A stretch of 42,427 bases of DNA from Pleurotus djamor (Eukaryota; Basidiomycota; Agaricomycetes; Agaricales; Pleurotaceae): contig JAPEVF010000387.1 in NCBI GenBank assembly GCA_029747585.1, positions 1 through 42,427 on the forward strand. The letters are read 5' to 3'. A program made the translations under genes and the position numbers. Each line of letters starts with the position of its first letter. The first letter of the stretch is position 1. Positions 11,339 through 23,484 of the stretch are shown here, piece after piece. The notes below the pieces were generated by a model. It made no database searches. It saw nothing but the letters and a program-made list of their open reading frames with translations, and was not told where the DNA came from.

Positions 11339-13094
11339 TTATACAATATAAATTATTTCGGGGTCACGGTCCAAGAAATCCTTGATTGGGGGCAACGCCT
11401 GCGGGTCGACAGTACAGGGGACACGAAGATATTGTCGGGTTCGGGTACCCATGACAGGCTCAAGAATAACAGCAAGGACGCCTGTTCTTGGTTCAGAACC
11501 AAGGCGCTGTTTGTACGCGTAAGTGCCCAATATCGCCAATTTTCTGTCCGAATGGTTTCCCCGCAGTAGGACTCGTGTTGCCTTTCCTGATACCAACACC
11601 TCTCCTTGCGGGTTGATATTGTGGAGAATGACGGCAATACGAAGTCCGGCGTTCGTGAAAGTGAATGAAGGATCAATGCGGTTATCGACGTCGTAGAAAC
11701 CCAATAGTGGGCTCCAGAGCTCTGTGGCGGTGACGGAGACTGTTTTCGAGCTCCCAGGCGCACATGGAAGCTTGTGGCTCAAGTGTTCGGTGGTAAAAGG
11801 GTTGCGTGGCAGCATTGAGTTGAACTGCGAGGGTTGGGTTTTCGCACAATCCCAGAAGAAAATGTTCCGCTCATTGGTTCTTTCCGCACATGCGACTTGT
11901 AAGCGGTAGAGGGCGTGTTCTTGCCCTTCGCCGTAAGCCGTTGGGAGCACTATCCCGAGGAGACCTAGAAGACAATAAGCAGCGTCTTCCGGGATTGTCG
12001 TCTTGCGTTGAGACATATACGTAAATATAGTCCGAGCATTCTTCGGCGAGGGCTTGTAGGCCGCCAGGTCTTCATGAGATATCCCTAAGTAAGTGCCATA
12101 AGCAATAGATGTGGCCAGTAGATAATGACGAGTACAAACCAATAGCCTTCAAGGGAGAGGCGAAGAAAGAAATGTCTTCTTCGTCATATTCCTCAAGATC
12201 TATCTCTGGCTCGAAGACATCGTGGTTTTCCAAGCCAAACTTGCGCACGACGTCGAAGATCTGAAGTGTCCCAGGTGTAGAACCTCTCGTCAAAGCAGTT
12301 GGATAGCAAAGCCGCTGCCAATGCTTTCCGAGAAAGACCATTCTCTTTGGCGCAAGGAGTTCCTGGAGCGTCCAGCCGCGCTGGAACCAGCGATCGTGTG
12401 TCCACGCAGGGTCAGATGAGTGAGGGTCCACGGATTCAATGCCTTCTTGAGCTTCTAGGTGGACGACACAGAGATACGCCATCCTGTACCACGTGAACAT
12501 TGAACGGATGGATTCATCGAGCTCGCTACTACTGGATTTATCAATGCACGCCGTATCGAGCCATATATAACGGCATCCAAAGCTCATGGCAGCCTGATAA
12601 AACCCAGCAAACTTGGGGTCATGGAAGAGCGACTTCGAGCCGTTCCGAACGCTCTGGTAGTCCAGCTCACTCCTTCCCCAGGTGTGAGAGAGGATGGCAT
12701 ATCTCGTATGGTACAGAATAAGACGCTTGAGGTGGCGGCTGTAGCTGTAGGATACCTTTGACAGTATCACCGACGAGGGACGGGATGATTCGTACTCGTG
12801 GAAGGTAAGACTTTCCACCGAGTCACAGAGCTGACTCCGTGTGATAAAGCCTTCCGCATAAGTATCGTAGAGACGTATCGGGAGCTTCGAGCATCGCAAG
12901 GCTACAACTTCGTGTATCCACTCCTTGACATCCTAGAGCAGGCAATTAATGTTGAGAAGTAAGATTGGTATAAGGAAGCGAAAACGGTCACAGTTTTTCG
13001 AAAATAATTATAACCATTCTATGAGGTAGGCAACGAGAATTGATATGTCCAGTCAGCTCCGAAACACCAGAGATTGGAAGAGACGTACAATCAT
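11339..13094 (-). CDS. HET2: intact HET-domain heterokaryon-incompatibility protein
   Basis: Likely cytosolic non-self recognition or cell-death protein. Firm exons are 12140-12932 and 11339-12084, joined by a 55-nt intron (donor GTTTGT, acceptor TTAG) that HET3 and HET4 share at the same point. Two small upstream exons fit in phase: 13089-13094 (ATGATT) and 12992-13018. The total is 523 aa, matching HET4 at 524. The HET core lies at about residues 85-210: YAILSHTWG near 89, DTACIDKSSSSELDESIRS near 137, RGWTLQELLAPKR near 196. PEDAAYCLLGLLG and AYGEG follow the intron. The C-terminal module contains FTNAGLRIAVILH and KLAILGTY and ends PEIIYIV. No stops or frame breaks are seen, so this is probably functional. 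The first two exons are tentative. Confidence 0.82.
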
Positions 13095-13533
13095 GGGTAT
13101 GTATCGTGTGGTATTCTTCACTGTGGCCTTGTTGCGTACTTTCTAGTCCATGTCACTTGGGGATCAGTCATCTATAAATACGGCGTCGGAAGAAATGCAG
13201 AAAGGGCTCTGCTACTTCAAAGTTCTACTCGTCGTTCTCTCTACGCCACCGCCATGTCCAAGCTGGCCTCTCAAGCACATTTCCCATGCGTCACCGAGAC
13301 TATACAGCCTTCGAATGAAAGGTCAAAGCCTTCTCTCCACTTTCCCCCACGAGCAATCTGATCCGCTCTAGACCACACATCTATACCGGTAACTGCATCT
13401 CAGGTCACGATTGACGAGAAAGACTCCAGTTGCTTCGAGGCTCGAGGCTTGGGTCATATGCTATCTGAGGATGTCGAGACTCCATCTCCCGGAGCCGATT
13501 CCTAGTCTGGTGGGATGCGGATAGGCTATGTCA

Positions 13534-13562
13534 TTGTGGTTGAGAACGGTTCTCAACCACAA
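13534..13562. repeat. Near-perfect 29-bp palindrome
   Basis: Arms TTGTGGTTGAGAAC (13534-13547) and GTTCTCAACCACAA (13549-13562) are exact reverse complements with a single G between them. It lies in non-coding DNA about 440 bp upstream of the proposed HET2 start. It could be a dyad-symmetric protein-binding site or a hairpin; neither is shown. Confidence 0.9.
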
Positions 13563-14475
13563 CCACATCTCAGAGAACCATTGGCTACCCCGGCTTGGCT
13601 AATGTATCACAGGCATCTGAGGGATGATTAAGAGCGATACAGAAACGGTGGAACAAGGAGGGTGCCCTGCATCCTTGACCAAACATAGAGTAAGTACTGG
13701 AGGCAAACGACGAAGGTACGCGAAAACATACATACATGAACCAAAATTTGACAGAACGTCCAAGTCCAGGAAAGAGTGTCCATGAAAAAGTGACATGTGG
13801 ATCAGAAGGAAGAGAGGGATGAACTAGTAAGTAACCGGTCTTATTTGTTGAGAAACTAGATGTCAAGACATTGGTGGTCATCTTCGCGTTTTCCTCCTCC
13901 TACTCCTCTTCCGCCCGAGCTACGAACACCACCACCATTCCGAAGAAAGAAGAATTGCCAACACCCACTCGACCGGGAGGCGTCAACGGAGGGGGACACA
14001 ACGGAAATAGTACGCCTAAGACAGCGTAGCGGCGTTGACAAGGTATCGACGCTGAATGCGTAGCGCGTTGGCTGAATCGTTATATGGGTGTGTGAAGTCG
14101 TTGAACCATGTAGGAGGGCGAACGTGAGTTGCTGGACGAGCAAGGACATGAGGACAAGGGGAGACGGGGCAGAGAGCCGATAGCGCTCAAACGTTAACCG
14201 AAAGCTGCATGGTGCTCGTCAGCCGCAACGTCCTCGATCAACACAACTATCACCGCCACTAACACCCTAGCGACCAGCCTCCCAGCGGCGCAGGAGTCGT
14301 TGCCTGCGTCAACCACTCATCTACTCCGAGCCACGTCCAAGAGGACAACGATCAACGATGTCCTTGCGGTTCTCCCCAGTGCATGAAGGGAGCATCGTCA
14401 TCGACGTTGGGAGCTATGGCTCGAGTCAGACTGGCGGAAAGAGAGTCAATGGTTTCATGGCTTGGGTAAAAATCG

Positions 14476-15560
14476 ATGGCGTATCCTTGACGCTCCGTCT
14501 CCGGCGGCATCTCCAGGTGCAAATCACCTATGTTGAAGCCTGATACAATGGACGCACGGCATAGGAAAGGGACCACAATGACGACACCAGTTGCTGGATA
14601 CCATTTAATGTAGGTACGGCGCTGTGAGTGATGTTGACGTCGGTATGAGTGGTGGTCGTAAGTTGGTCGTAAGCTTGGGAATCCGCGCAGAGAGCATAGC
14701 GGATTTTGGAGGGGATTGTGCCTGATGGTGGGTTGCGACTGCGGGTAGACAGCCAGTGTCATCCACGAGCCACGCAACAGTGCCCGGTCAGTCGAGTCCT
14801 TCATCCTCTGCCCTCCGTCCTCTTCCTTCCAACCTCCACGCCCTCTTCCTCTTCCTCATCGTACCCGCTTCCTCCTCCCTGTATCCATCCCAAGGTTGCG
14901 TCTTCAAGCTGTCCCTCAGCATCTCGTCGATGACGCATCGCCAGTGTCATCAACAGAGTAAGCCGGTAGCAGAGAGCTAGTTCCTTGCTGAACTAGTGGG
15001 AGGTTCCTAGGATCGTTTTCATCGATGAAGGGCTGATGGCAAGCACGCAACACGGAATCGGTTATTAGCGGACATCAATGGTGTATCCTTGACGCTGCGT
15101 CTCCGTTTGTACCTCTCGACCACAAGCCATCGAAGTCAAAACCAAACACGACTAAAGCGGTGCCAAGGAAAGGCAGCGGTACCAAGGGACCACAAAGACG
15201 ACGTCGTCCGCTGGGCAGGGCTTAGATACGGCGTGTTGAGAATGCGCAGAGACCACTGGGGATTTGAAGAGTCGCCTGTGACAACCAGCCGCCGTCCACG
15301 TGAAAGACAGGCCAATATCCGAGCATTGATTCCCTCTTCCCTTCTAACCCTTCCTCCCAACCCCCGCCCCCATTTTCATTCATCTCACAGACCAGCACCA
15401 ACCCTTCACTCGGTCCTTCAGCTTTCTATAGTCAACGATTGGCATCAAGAGAGTGAGCCAGTGAGCCAGTTGCGGAGATTTCGGTTCTCGTCAAACCAAT
15501 CGGGAAGCTCGAAGCAGACGACCGCATTCATCCACGACGAACAGTCACAGGGCCCGAGAT
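14476..15560. repeat. Diverged tandem duplication, period about 560-600 bp
   Basis: Landmarks recur in the same order. ATGGCGTATCCTTGACGCTC at 14476 matches ATGGTGTATCCTTGACGCTG at 15078. GGAAAGGGACCACAATGACGAC near 14566 matches a GGGACCACAAAGACGACG stretch near 15183. GCGCAGAGA recurs at 14685 and 15244, and C/T-rich stretches with TCATC follow both. Spacing drifts from about 602 to 559 bp, so indels have accumulated. No protein is supported in either copy. Confidence 0.55.
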
Positions 15561-16299
15561 GTTGGGAGAGATGGGGTGTGGATCACGGGTAACGTTGCTG
15601 GGAGAGGGCATGGAGGTAAACCGAAGCCAAGTACACTATAGACGGGTGTGTAGGCTGCTGCGGATGCTTGTGGTTCGTGTGGTGTGGGACGATGGTTGAG
15701 ACTAGGCGGCGACACGGCAATAGTTGTTTGACAAGCGAGAATGAGCATGCTGCTTGTAGACAGCGGTTTTGTTGATATTGAGACGGGAAGGAAGGAGTAG
15801 TTGGAGCTAGGGAATAGCTGGGAGGGGAGGGATTGGGCATAACGAAGGGGAGGATGGAGAAGGGAACTCACGGTGCGCTGAAGGAGGATTCGTGTGGTCC
15901 GAGGCAGCGGATGCGCTAGCTTCGTCGTCTACCCATGCTCCACCAGATAGCTATGCCTTCACATCTACGACCACATCTTAGTCTGCAAGTTGAGCAGACA
16001 AATCGACTGTGTGGTTTCATGCGTCGGAGAGCGTATGCAAGAGGATCGAGCAAGGACGTTCGGAGTGCTGATAAGAAGCATTAGCAACTGACGAGGGATG
16101 TTGGAGGAGACTTACGAACACAGTAGGGTTCTTCATATGCAAGGGTAGCGCAGAGAACTCAAGTTCGAGGGGGAGGAACGCGAGACGGAGGTGGTGGTTT
16201 TTCGCGGCTTTCCCCCAGTTGTACGTCGATATGTACAGTTGAACCTATCAGAGAGCTCATCCATTACGATTCGAGGGTGTATTCGTGAGGCTCTGGACA

Positions 16300-16545
16300 T
16301 GGGTTGGTCAGCCGCAGNAAAAAAAGAAGAAATCAAGGAAGACTTACCGGCATAATAGGTAGCTGAGGACAGCTTTTTCGAAGGGGAAAATCTAAAGACT
16401 GAAGATGTCTCCAGCCAGGGGGCTAAATACATTTGAGAGGGAGAGGTTGATGACTGGGTCACCGTTGGAGATGATGGTAACGCTTCTGAGCTCAACGGTG
16501 GGAAATTAAGCGGAATCGGTCCGCTTCGGAGGCAATCCAACTTCT
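16300..16545 (-). repeat. Dispersed exon-like repeat, copy 3
   Basis: On the minus strand it reads GCCTCCGAAGCGGACCGATT, TTTCCCACCGTTGAGCTCA, a stretch translating to VELRSVTIISNGDPVINLSL, a TAG stop, then donor GTAAGTC (16341-16347), a T7 run, an ambiguous base at 16318 and a GCGGC motif. It is the copy with the most readable protein-like stretch, but the stop before the donor means it is not obviously functional. Confidence 0.55.
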
Positions 16546-18344
16546 ATCTCCTCGGTACCTAATTTTCCCAACTGTTTCCTCCCTCAGTTCCTCCAGCCCA
16601 TACACGATGTCCTCCTGGTGACCAAGTCACTGGATTCGTCAAGCCCCGCGTCTCTGTCTACCATCCGCTCTCTCTCTCTCGCTCTGTCCGAACAATGTCA
16701 GAAGCGGGACCTTTGTCTGAGGCTTGAGCAAGCAGCTTGCACTGTACGTTCTCCGTGACGTCGTTCTCATTGTCTTCCTGATTCGAGCCACTCTCAAAGC
16801 TGGTCTGCGACTACACCATGACCATCGAACTCGAACGCATGTTGCTCTTAAAGCCTCCAAACAACCACCTCTCTGAAAAACGAAGATATCTCGACCTCTC
16901 GAGCCCCCTTCGCTTCGAGTACTTCGGGATCCGACTCGATCAATTGGGCTATGGAATGCCACGGCTAAGCCGGTATCGAAGCTGCAAGAGAACTCTTAAC
17001 ATACGGTGAGTTTGGTCGCTTCCTCCTTTCCTACTTCGCTTCCCTTCTCAGTCAGTCGCCTAGCCGTGTAATGCTTATGTATAAGAACTCTATCCCTCAC
17101 AAGACGTACCAGCGTACTGCAGGGCTTGGAGTCCAGCTTCAGAATGTCGCAATGGAGAGGAAATGAGGCAGTTGGGAAGCGATCACGTACGCCTACCTGT
17201 TTTCTCATCTTTCTTGTCCTAAGATTTCGGTTCCTTCATACGCAGATTTCCCCCTTGTATCTCAATGTCCTATCAACATCTCAAGGTGATACCCCAAGTC
17301 GTATTGGCCGAGCCTCGACCTTCCTCTGATGTCTCCAGCTCGCATCCTTGAGCAAACGTTCTCGATACTGTCGCAGCTTACGTCTCATCCAGCGCCGTCT
17401 GGCTAGCTTGCGATGAGGACCAGAATTACAAGCAGATGTCTTTGCTACCTCATCGCCAACCCAGCACCATCGTTGATATGCCACCAAAGTGACTTCGAAA
17501 GGACGAGATTCATCATTTTTCGACCGTCGTTAATCAACGTGTTCTCATGTTCAGTATTCATGGACGGCTAGCACTCCATACGCACCACAGGTGTCATAAC
17601 CAATGCGCTAAGACCATGATTCAAGACGCGGTATCGGGTATCCACTCTAAGAGGATGGTTGTACCGTCGGCTATGGTTTCCAGTCAAACGCGGCCTCAAG
17701 GCCCCATTGACATCGTTCACTGGTAGTCTGGTACTCTCCCGTCGTGCTCAGACTCTGGCATCATCGGGGACTGGAGGTGAGGACAATCAAAGCACGGCCG
17801 CTAGCTCAAGATACATACTTTTGTGTTCCCTACGCCCGACTAATTTATCCCATCTTCGCCCCGTCTTCCACTTCTTGACTTGCTCGTTTTTTGCTGGCTT
17901 TTCCTTTCCTGTCTTCGTCTTTGGAACCATTCTACGATGCTTGCAGATTTATCATGGATATATATTCCATTGTATTGATCATCATCGCGTTTACTGGTGT
18001 CATTACACAGGCTCTTTTTCCCTTTGGTCGGACAAGACATTTCTCCGTACCCAATAAGTTCTGATTCCCTACCGTGTAAATCATTTCCCTCGCTATCCTC
18101 TTCTACCGCACGTTCGGAGACCAACCTCTAGTCCGCTAGCAGTTTCTCCCACTGTGTTCCTTGCGAAGAAGGGGTTCCTGCTGCGTTGAAGTGATCGCTT
18201 CGCGTTGCACAGCTACTATGGCTGTTTTGTGAGTCGACACAGGTGCTCATGTGTTGGATAAGTAAACGACGGGTTAATTAAAATCAGAAACTGGCTAAGC
18301 GAAGTATCCGACCTTACACAACACCTGACCAAACGACAATCTAC

Positions 18345-20040
18345 TCATACGATGTATACTATTTCAGGAACGCGACTGAGGAGAACATCAAGCGGGGGTA
18401 GATCATTCTGGTCAACGTTGAAAGCTACTCGACGATACCGCCGGGTGAAGGCCGGGCCAACCCTCTCAAGAACAACTGCAGCCACTTTCTTTTCTCCCAG
18501 ATCAAAGTAGGTTCCGAGGATGGCGAGCTTCTCCCCTGAAATCTTTTTGGACATTGATACACACAGCCAATTTCGTAAGACAGAGAGGCTTGGAGTGGAT
18601 TCGAGGTCGTGAAGTGTGACTGCGATTCGAAGGCCGGCGTTTGTGAACCCGAAAGAGAGATCAACGTGGTTGGCTATGTCCCCATATAAGTGAGCGGTCC
18701 ATAGTTCCGTGGCATCAACTTCCATGGCCTCTTGGTGCACAGCCGAGCGGCCTGACCGTACCTTGAAATGGGAGGAATCGACGGGGTCTCTGGGGAGCAT
18801 TGAGCTGAACCGTGAAGGCTGGCCCAATTCACCATCCCAGATAAATATGTTCCGTTCGTTGGCTTGCTCGGCACACGCCACCTGCAAGCGGTAAAACGCC
18901 CGTTCCCTTCCTTCTCCATACGCTGCAGTAAGTATGATCCCCAGAAGACCAAGAACACAGTAGGCCGCGTCTTCGGGCACCGTGGTCTGGCGATTTGACA
19001 TGTACTTGAACATTCTAGATGCACTGCTTGGGGATGGTTCGTACGCAGCCATGTCTTGCGACGATACACCTATGTACGTGCTGTGAGCAAAGCGTTATGA
19101 AGACCTGATTAGCAATGTCTGCCACGAACCAGCCGCAGACGTGAGCCACCACAAGCCAGCTACGTGATACTTTTCATTGTCGTATGACTCAACTTCTATC
19201 CCTGCATCCCAAAGCCGGTGACCCTCCAAGTTGAACTTCCGCACGATATCAAAGGTATGACCGTCATGAGGGAAAATCCTCTCCCAGTGTTTCCCAAGAA
19301 AGACCATTCTCTTGGGAGCAAGGAGCTCCTGCAGCGTCCACCCACGTCGAAACCATCGATCGTTGATGAAGTGCATCCCCATGTACGGTTCGTAGGATTC
19401 CAGGTAGACGATGCAGAGATAAGCCTGTCTGTACCACGTAAACATCGAGCGGATAGATTCGTCCAATTCGCTACTGCTCGATTTGTCGATGCACGCCGTA
19501 TCAATCCAGATATATTTGCACCCAAAGTCAACCGCGGCCGTACTAAATCCAACGAACTTGGGATCGTCCGAGATGTCTTGGGAGCCGCTTTGTATCCTCT
19601 GGTAATTCAGCTCGCTCGCTCCCCATGTGTGTGAAAGGACCGCATATCTGGTATTGAGAAGGATGAAGCGCTTGATATCGTGGCCATGCTCCGGCATGAA
19701 ACCTTTATATTTTGGCAATGTTTCCTCCGGGCCATACTGCTGTAAGGCTACACTCGTCACGATTTCACTGAGCTGGCTCCGAGTGATAAAGCGACCAGCG
19801 GTTGTGTCGTAAAGCCGAATCGGGAGGACTGAGCAACGCTCAGACACGACAGCGCGGATAAACCGAGGGATATCCTACAGATCTTTAGCGATCAATTTGT
19901 ATGTGTAAGAAGGAGAGTGCCCCTACCTCCGATGTCTTCTTTGAGTATCAATCAAGTGCACGGTAGAGCATCCTCAAGTCAGCGAAAACGTCAAAGTAAC
20001 AGCGTATGAGAGGACATACGCAAGTTACTAACGTTGACAT
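18345..20040 (-). CDS. HET3: intact HET-domain heterokaryon-incompatibility protein
   Basis: Paralogue of HET1, HET2 and HET4 with the same expected role in non-self recognition. Firm exons are 19130-19874 and 18345-19069, separated by a 60-nt intron (GTTCGT...ACATAG) at the family's conserved position. A possible start is exon 20020-20040 (ATG at 20038-20040, donor GTATGT) plus a 12-nt exon 19927-19938, both in phase, giving about 500 aa; these two are tentative. The protein has LPIRLYDT, then the HET core (YAVLSHTWG, CKYIWIDTACIDKSSSSE, SIRSMFTWYR, RGWTLQELLAPKRM), then PEDAAYCVLGLLG, YGEG, NERNIFIWD, FTNAGLRIAVTLH and the terminal PEIVYIV. It has no frame breaks. Its region between the HET core and the intron is shorter than in HET1 and HET4. 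Confidence 0.82.
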
Positions 20041-23000
20041 GGAGGATCCGAAGTGGCGGTCGAGCAAGATAATACTGACGCAGTTGTGGTATTCTAATTG
20101 TTTCGCAGAAAAGAGTACGCAGCGTCTAAGCTCATTAGATAGCTCAGCAGAGGCGACCTCAATTTCCGTGGCCTTCGGGGAGGCTGTGTACGTCCTACCC
20201 CTTCCTAGGGTGCATGCTTTACCAAGCACGATACCGGGTAACATACTCTAGAGTATACACCGTGTAGGCGATGAAGTAAGGAGGGATATGATTGTATTGT
20301 CCGTATGAAATGTGGGGATTCAGGAACATCCACGCCTGTCAACTAGCAAGCGAGCGCGCAGAGGTACATGGTGTATATGAACTCGAAGTCTACGGACGAT
20401 GGATGTATGAGAAGCTGGTATTTGAGTATTGTCCATGATATGAGAAAAGGCAGCGAGCCAGTCCATAGGCGAAACCGACATGGTGTAATCGGAATATAGT
20501 AACGGTGCTGGCTGGTCATAGCCAGACACGCATATCTATATCGTCGCCCTCCTCCACGTTTGGATGAGCCTCCCCCAAAGCATCATCATCGCCATCGCCA
20601 CCATCACTCGCAGGTAAGGGATGTACACCAGCGTTCACTTGGGAGTCACAGTCTGGACAGGGCCGAAATGGCGATGAAGGAGGGAGAAGATCGAGGGGCG
20701 AGGATTTTTGGTGGATGACGCTGCTTTGAGAGACAGTCGTTGGAGGTGGAACCTGCGCGGAAAGCCTGACGAATTCGAAGGAAGCATGGAAGAGACGTCC
20801 TCCGAGTCTCTGCTGGGGGAGATAGCATATCGATGTCTGGATGGTCGTTTCCAACGACCAGCTTTCCTTCTTCCGTCCACCCCTCCTACCCTCCCCCTCC
20901 TACCCTGCTCTTCCATGCCCATCCAGGCGTCACCGAAGACCAGGCATCGCCCTCCGATAAGAGATCGACTCGTCCATGAATTCCGCATATTCCCGAGTCA
21001 TACGCCGCGTGTAAAAGATGCGGCGGCGACGCTGGAATCCATCCAGGGAGACGCAGGGCATTCTGACCGGGATGACCGCTTGATATAGGCCACACGATAC
21101 GCTCTTGAGAATATGTGTAAGTCAAGGGAGAGAAAGAAAGAAAGCCGAGGTAAAACTCACTTGAGGATAGTTGATCCGACAACCCTAGACTCCCAGAAAC
21201 GACGATGTTGAAGCTGGAACCACGTTGTTTGCCAGCATGTTGGGTGCGAGATTGAGCTCGAGCTCGACGGCGTCCGCTCGAAGGGAACGGTTCGAACCGC
21301 GCACGGGAAGACCAAGAGTAACGGTGATTCGTAGACTTGGTAACGCTGGGGTCCAATGGAGAGTATGGGATATCTAGAGCTGTGAGGCGGAAGGAGAGTT
21401 TAGTGGACCATACACAGGAGTAAGAGCAATCGAGTACTCACAGATGGCCGACACCTCCTTTAACACGGGTCACATCGATGAGCGAATGATTCAGGTCGAA
21501 CCAAAAGGACGAGAGGCGGGATGGACGCAGGGAGGGAGCTTCATCAGCGATGACTCTCAGTTGTCCGTTGTTTGATTAATCGACGGCTTGCGTCCTCCAT
21601 TCACAGTATGGTGCTTCGCATCGGATACAAAAGGAGGAAATTGAGTCCAATCGAAGGGACCTCAGCGCTGGGAGGGTTGGTCTGGAGCGCATTTTATCCG
21701 GGCAAGGGCTTTGAGGCGGCGAGTTTATAGTGTATGAGACTCGAGAAGAGTAAGGTGGAACGGTGGTGATGCGTTCGCGTTATGGGTAATGCTCGTCGAG
21801 CTCCTGCGGTCGACGGTCAGTTGCAGAAAAACAAACATGCAGGAGGGAGACTTGCCTTGGTTCATTAGAGGAAATTTCAGCCCAATGTAGGGCAAATACA
21901 TATCAATGAAGGCAAATTTTGGAGTGATTTCGTACGGTGTACTGAACTCGACAGTCTTGGTTGCTGTTGGCAGTGATGGCAGCGAAGAAAGAAGCGTTGA
22001 GCTCGCTTGTGGGAGAATAACCGGAGTCGGGCCGGCTCGGACGCAATAGCTTAATTCTGTTTTCCCTCGACCCTGATGGTTCTGTTCCTGATGCCAACCT
22101 GACGCTTTCAAAGCATTCGACTTACCTTTGAAGTACCCTAGGTCCCCTCAATATCTTGCTGAGCACCTACATCACCAACTACCGAACGTCCACCAATGCG
22201 CGGCTAAACACGATGAAAGCCACCTCGCATCGTGCCATAAGTATGTGTCGTTGAAAAGGACAGCTTTTCCGGTTTCAAACCAACAACGATGTACTATACT
22301 AGGTTTGTCTTTTTCGCTTCAAATACTGTGACTGACTTACTCTGGAGCTGATTCTATTTGCTCATCGTTCTCTATCCCCTGTTTAACCCGACGGAATCCT
22401 AGACTCTATGCGTTCCCAAGAATTTTCCAGTCGAAACGACTCCACGTACGTTTCCCTTTTCTTTTCCATCTTATCCGTTGACTCAGATCCCTTCAGCACC
22501 CACTGGAAGCGCGCATTCTTCAATCACCCCTCAACGGCTCAAACTTATCGAGCTCGTTGGGAGACCCCTATGTCTCAACTTCACCCTCTTCGAAACTACG
22601 CGAGCACCGCTGATGAGGCACTTGACAACGACTTCACCCAGGATACCCCTCCCTCATCAGACACCTCCCCACCGACTCCAGTAGGTCCAACGACTTCGAA
22701 CTCGGCTTCAACGACGAACAAGGGATGGATACCATTGAGCCACCGCGCTCTTGTGAGTTTCTGAACTCGCTTCCTTTTCGCCCTATTGAAGATTTGACCA
22801 TCATATGAATGTGAGGCTCTTAGCTTTCAGCCTCAGGTATTATCACTGATGCTTGTCGCAGGCCCTTCATCCTGATGTCGCTGCTACAAGAGCGTGACTT
22901 CTGTCAATCCACAACCGCCAGGACCTGTCACATATCGGATGCTCCAGCGCTGAGTACTGGAATACCCTGCGTTTCTTTCATACGGAAACCTCGTCGTTTT

Positions 23001-23484
23001 GTTGTCCTTTTCAACCAAGATCCAACCATGGATCATTTCTCTACGCGTTGCTGCCTCTCCTCATTCAACCGTTGAGGGTATGTATCGCGGTTTTACTCCT
23101 CGCTCCAGACGAAGGACGAAGAAACATGACCAGACATGACTCGCAGCGTTCCAGGAATCCCGACTCATTCCCGAGTCTGTTCATCATCTATCCGGTATTG
23201 GTACTCTACGTCCAGGGCTATGCCATGAGGCGAGAGCACATACCTCCCTCTCGTTTCTCATCCTCTTTCGTAGGTGCTTGGCTCTCTGATTCATACCCGA
23301 ATTCGCTACTCCATGTTGCTTTTTGTATTGAACATTTGCTTCGTATCCATAGCTGATCCATACACCCTCTTTCTTTCATACTTTTGTTTTATGTAGAGTA
23401 CCTTGTACGTACATACTCGGACTCCCCATACGATGCCTATGCACCTTACCCTTACCTGTACGCAAGTTACAGACAGTTTCCGCC
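20041..23484. other. Region without a confident gene
   Basis: Two stretches deserve note. At 20516-20854 (-) an open frame ends in an acidic tail (SDGGDGDDDALGEAH) and could be a real short exon. At about 22395-23075 (+) several pieces with plausible donors and acceptors read like exons (for example LIELVGRPLCLNFTLF at about 22527-22574, with acceptor ACTCAG at 22486 and donor GTAGGT at 22681). I could not confirm an in-phase gene. Near 21180-21340 (-) a stretch containing VELELNLAPNML ends at a GTGAGT donor and may be a distant copy of the dispersed repeat. Confidence 0.4.
21810..22065 (-). repeat. Dispersed exon-like repeat, copy 4
   Basis: On the minus strand it reads GAGCCGGCCCGACTCCGG, TTATTCTCCCACAAGCGAGC, a coding-like stretch, then a GCAAGT donor-like site where copies 2 and 3 have GTAAGT. 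The upstream half aligns with copies 2 and 3; the downstream half is more diverged. The frame is open across the site here. Confidence 0.45.

Larger units (their letters stand above)
13095..18344. other. Region without a confident gene
   Basis: Over 5 kb between HET2 and HET3 with no reading frame I can defend. It contains the palindrome, the tandem duplication and copy 3 of the dispersed repeat, listed separately. A plus-strand stretch at about 16740-17005 reads like exon material (for example LYVLRDVVLIVFLIRA, and a frame ending at a GTGAGT donor at 17006), but no consistent gene could be built. The open frame at 17659-18057 (+) has no recognisable features. Confidence 0.45.

Noticed and set aside
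17659..18057. 132-codon open frame (+) as a gene
   Set aside because: Composition looks random, with no motif, no paralogue and no supporting splice structure.
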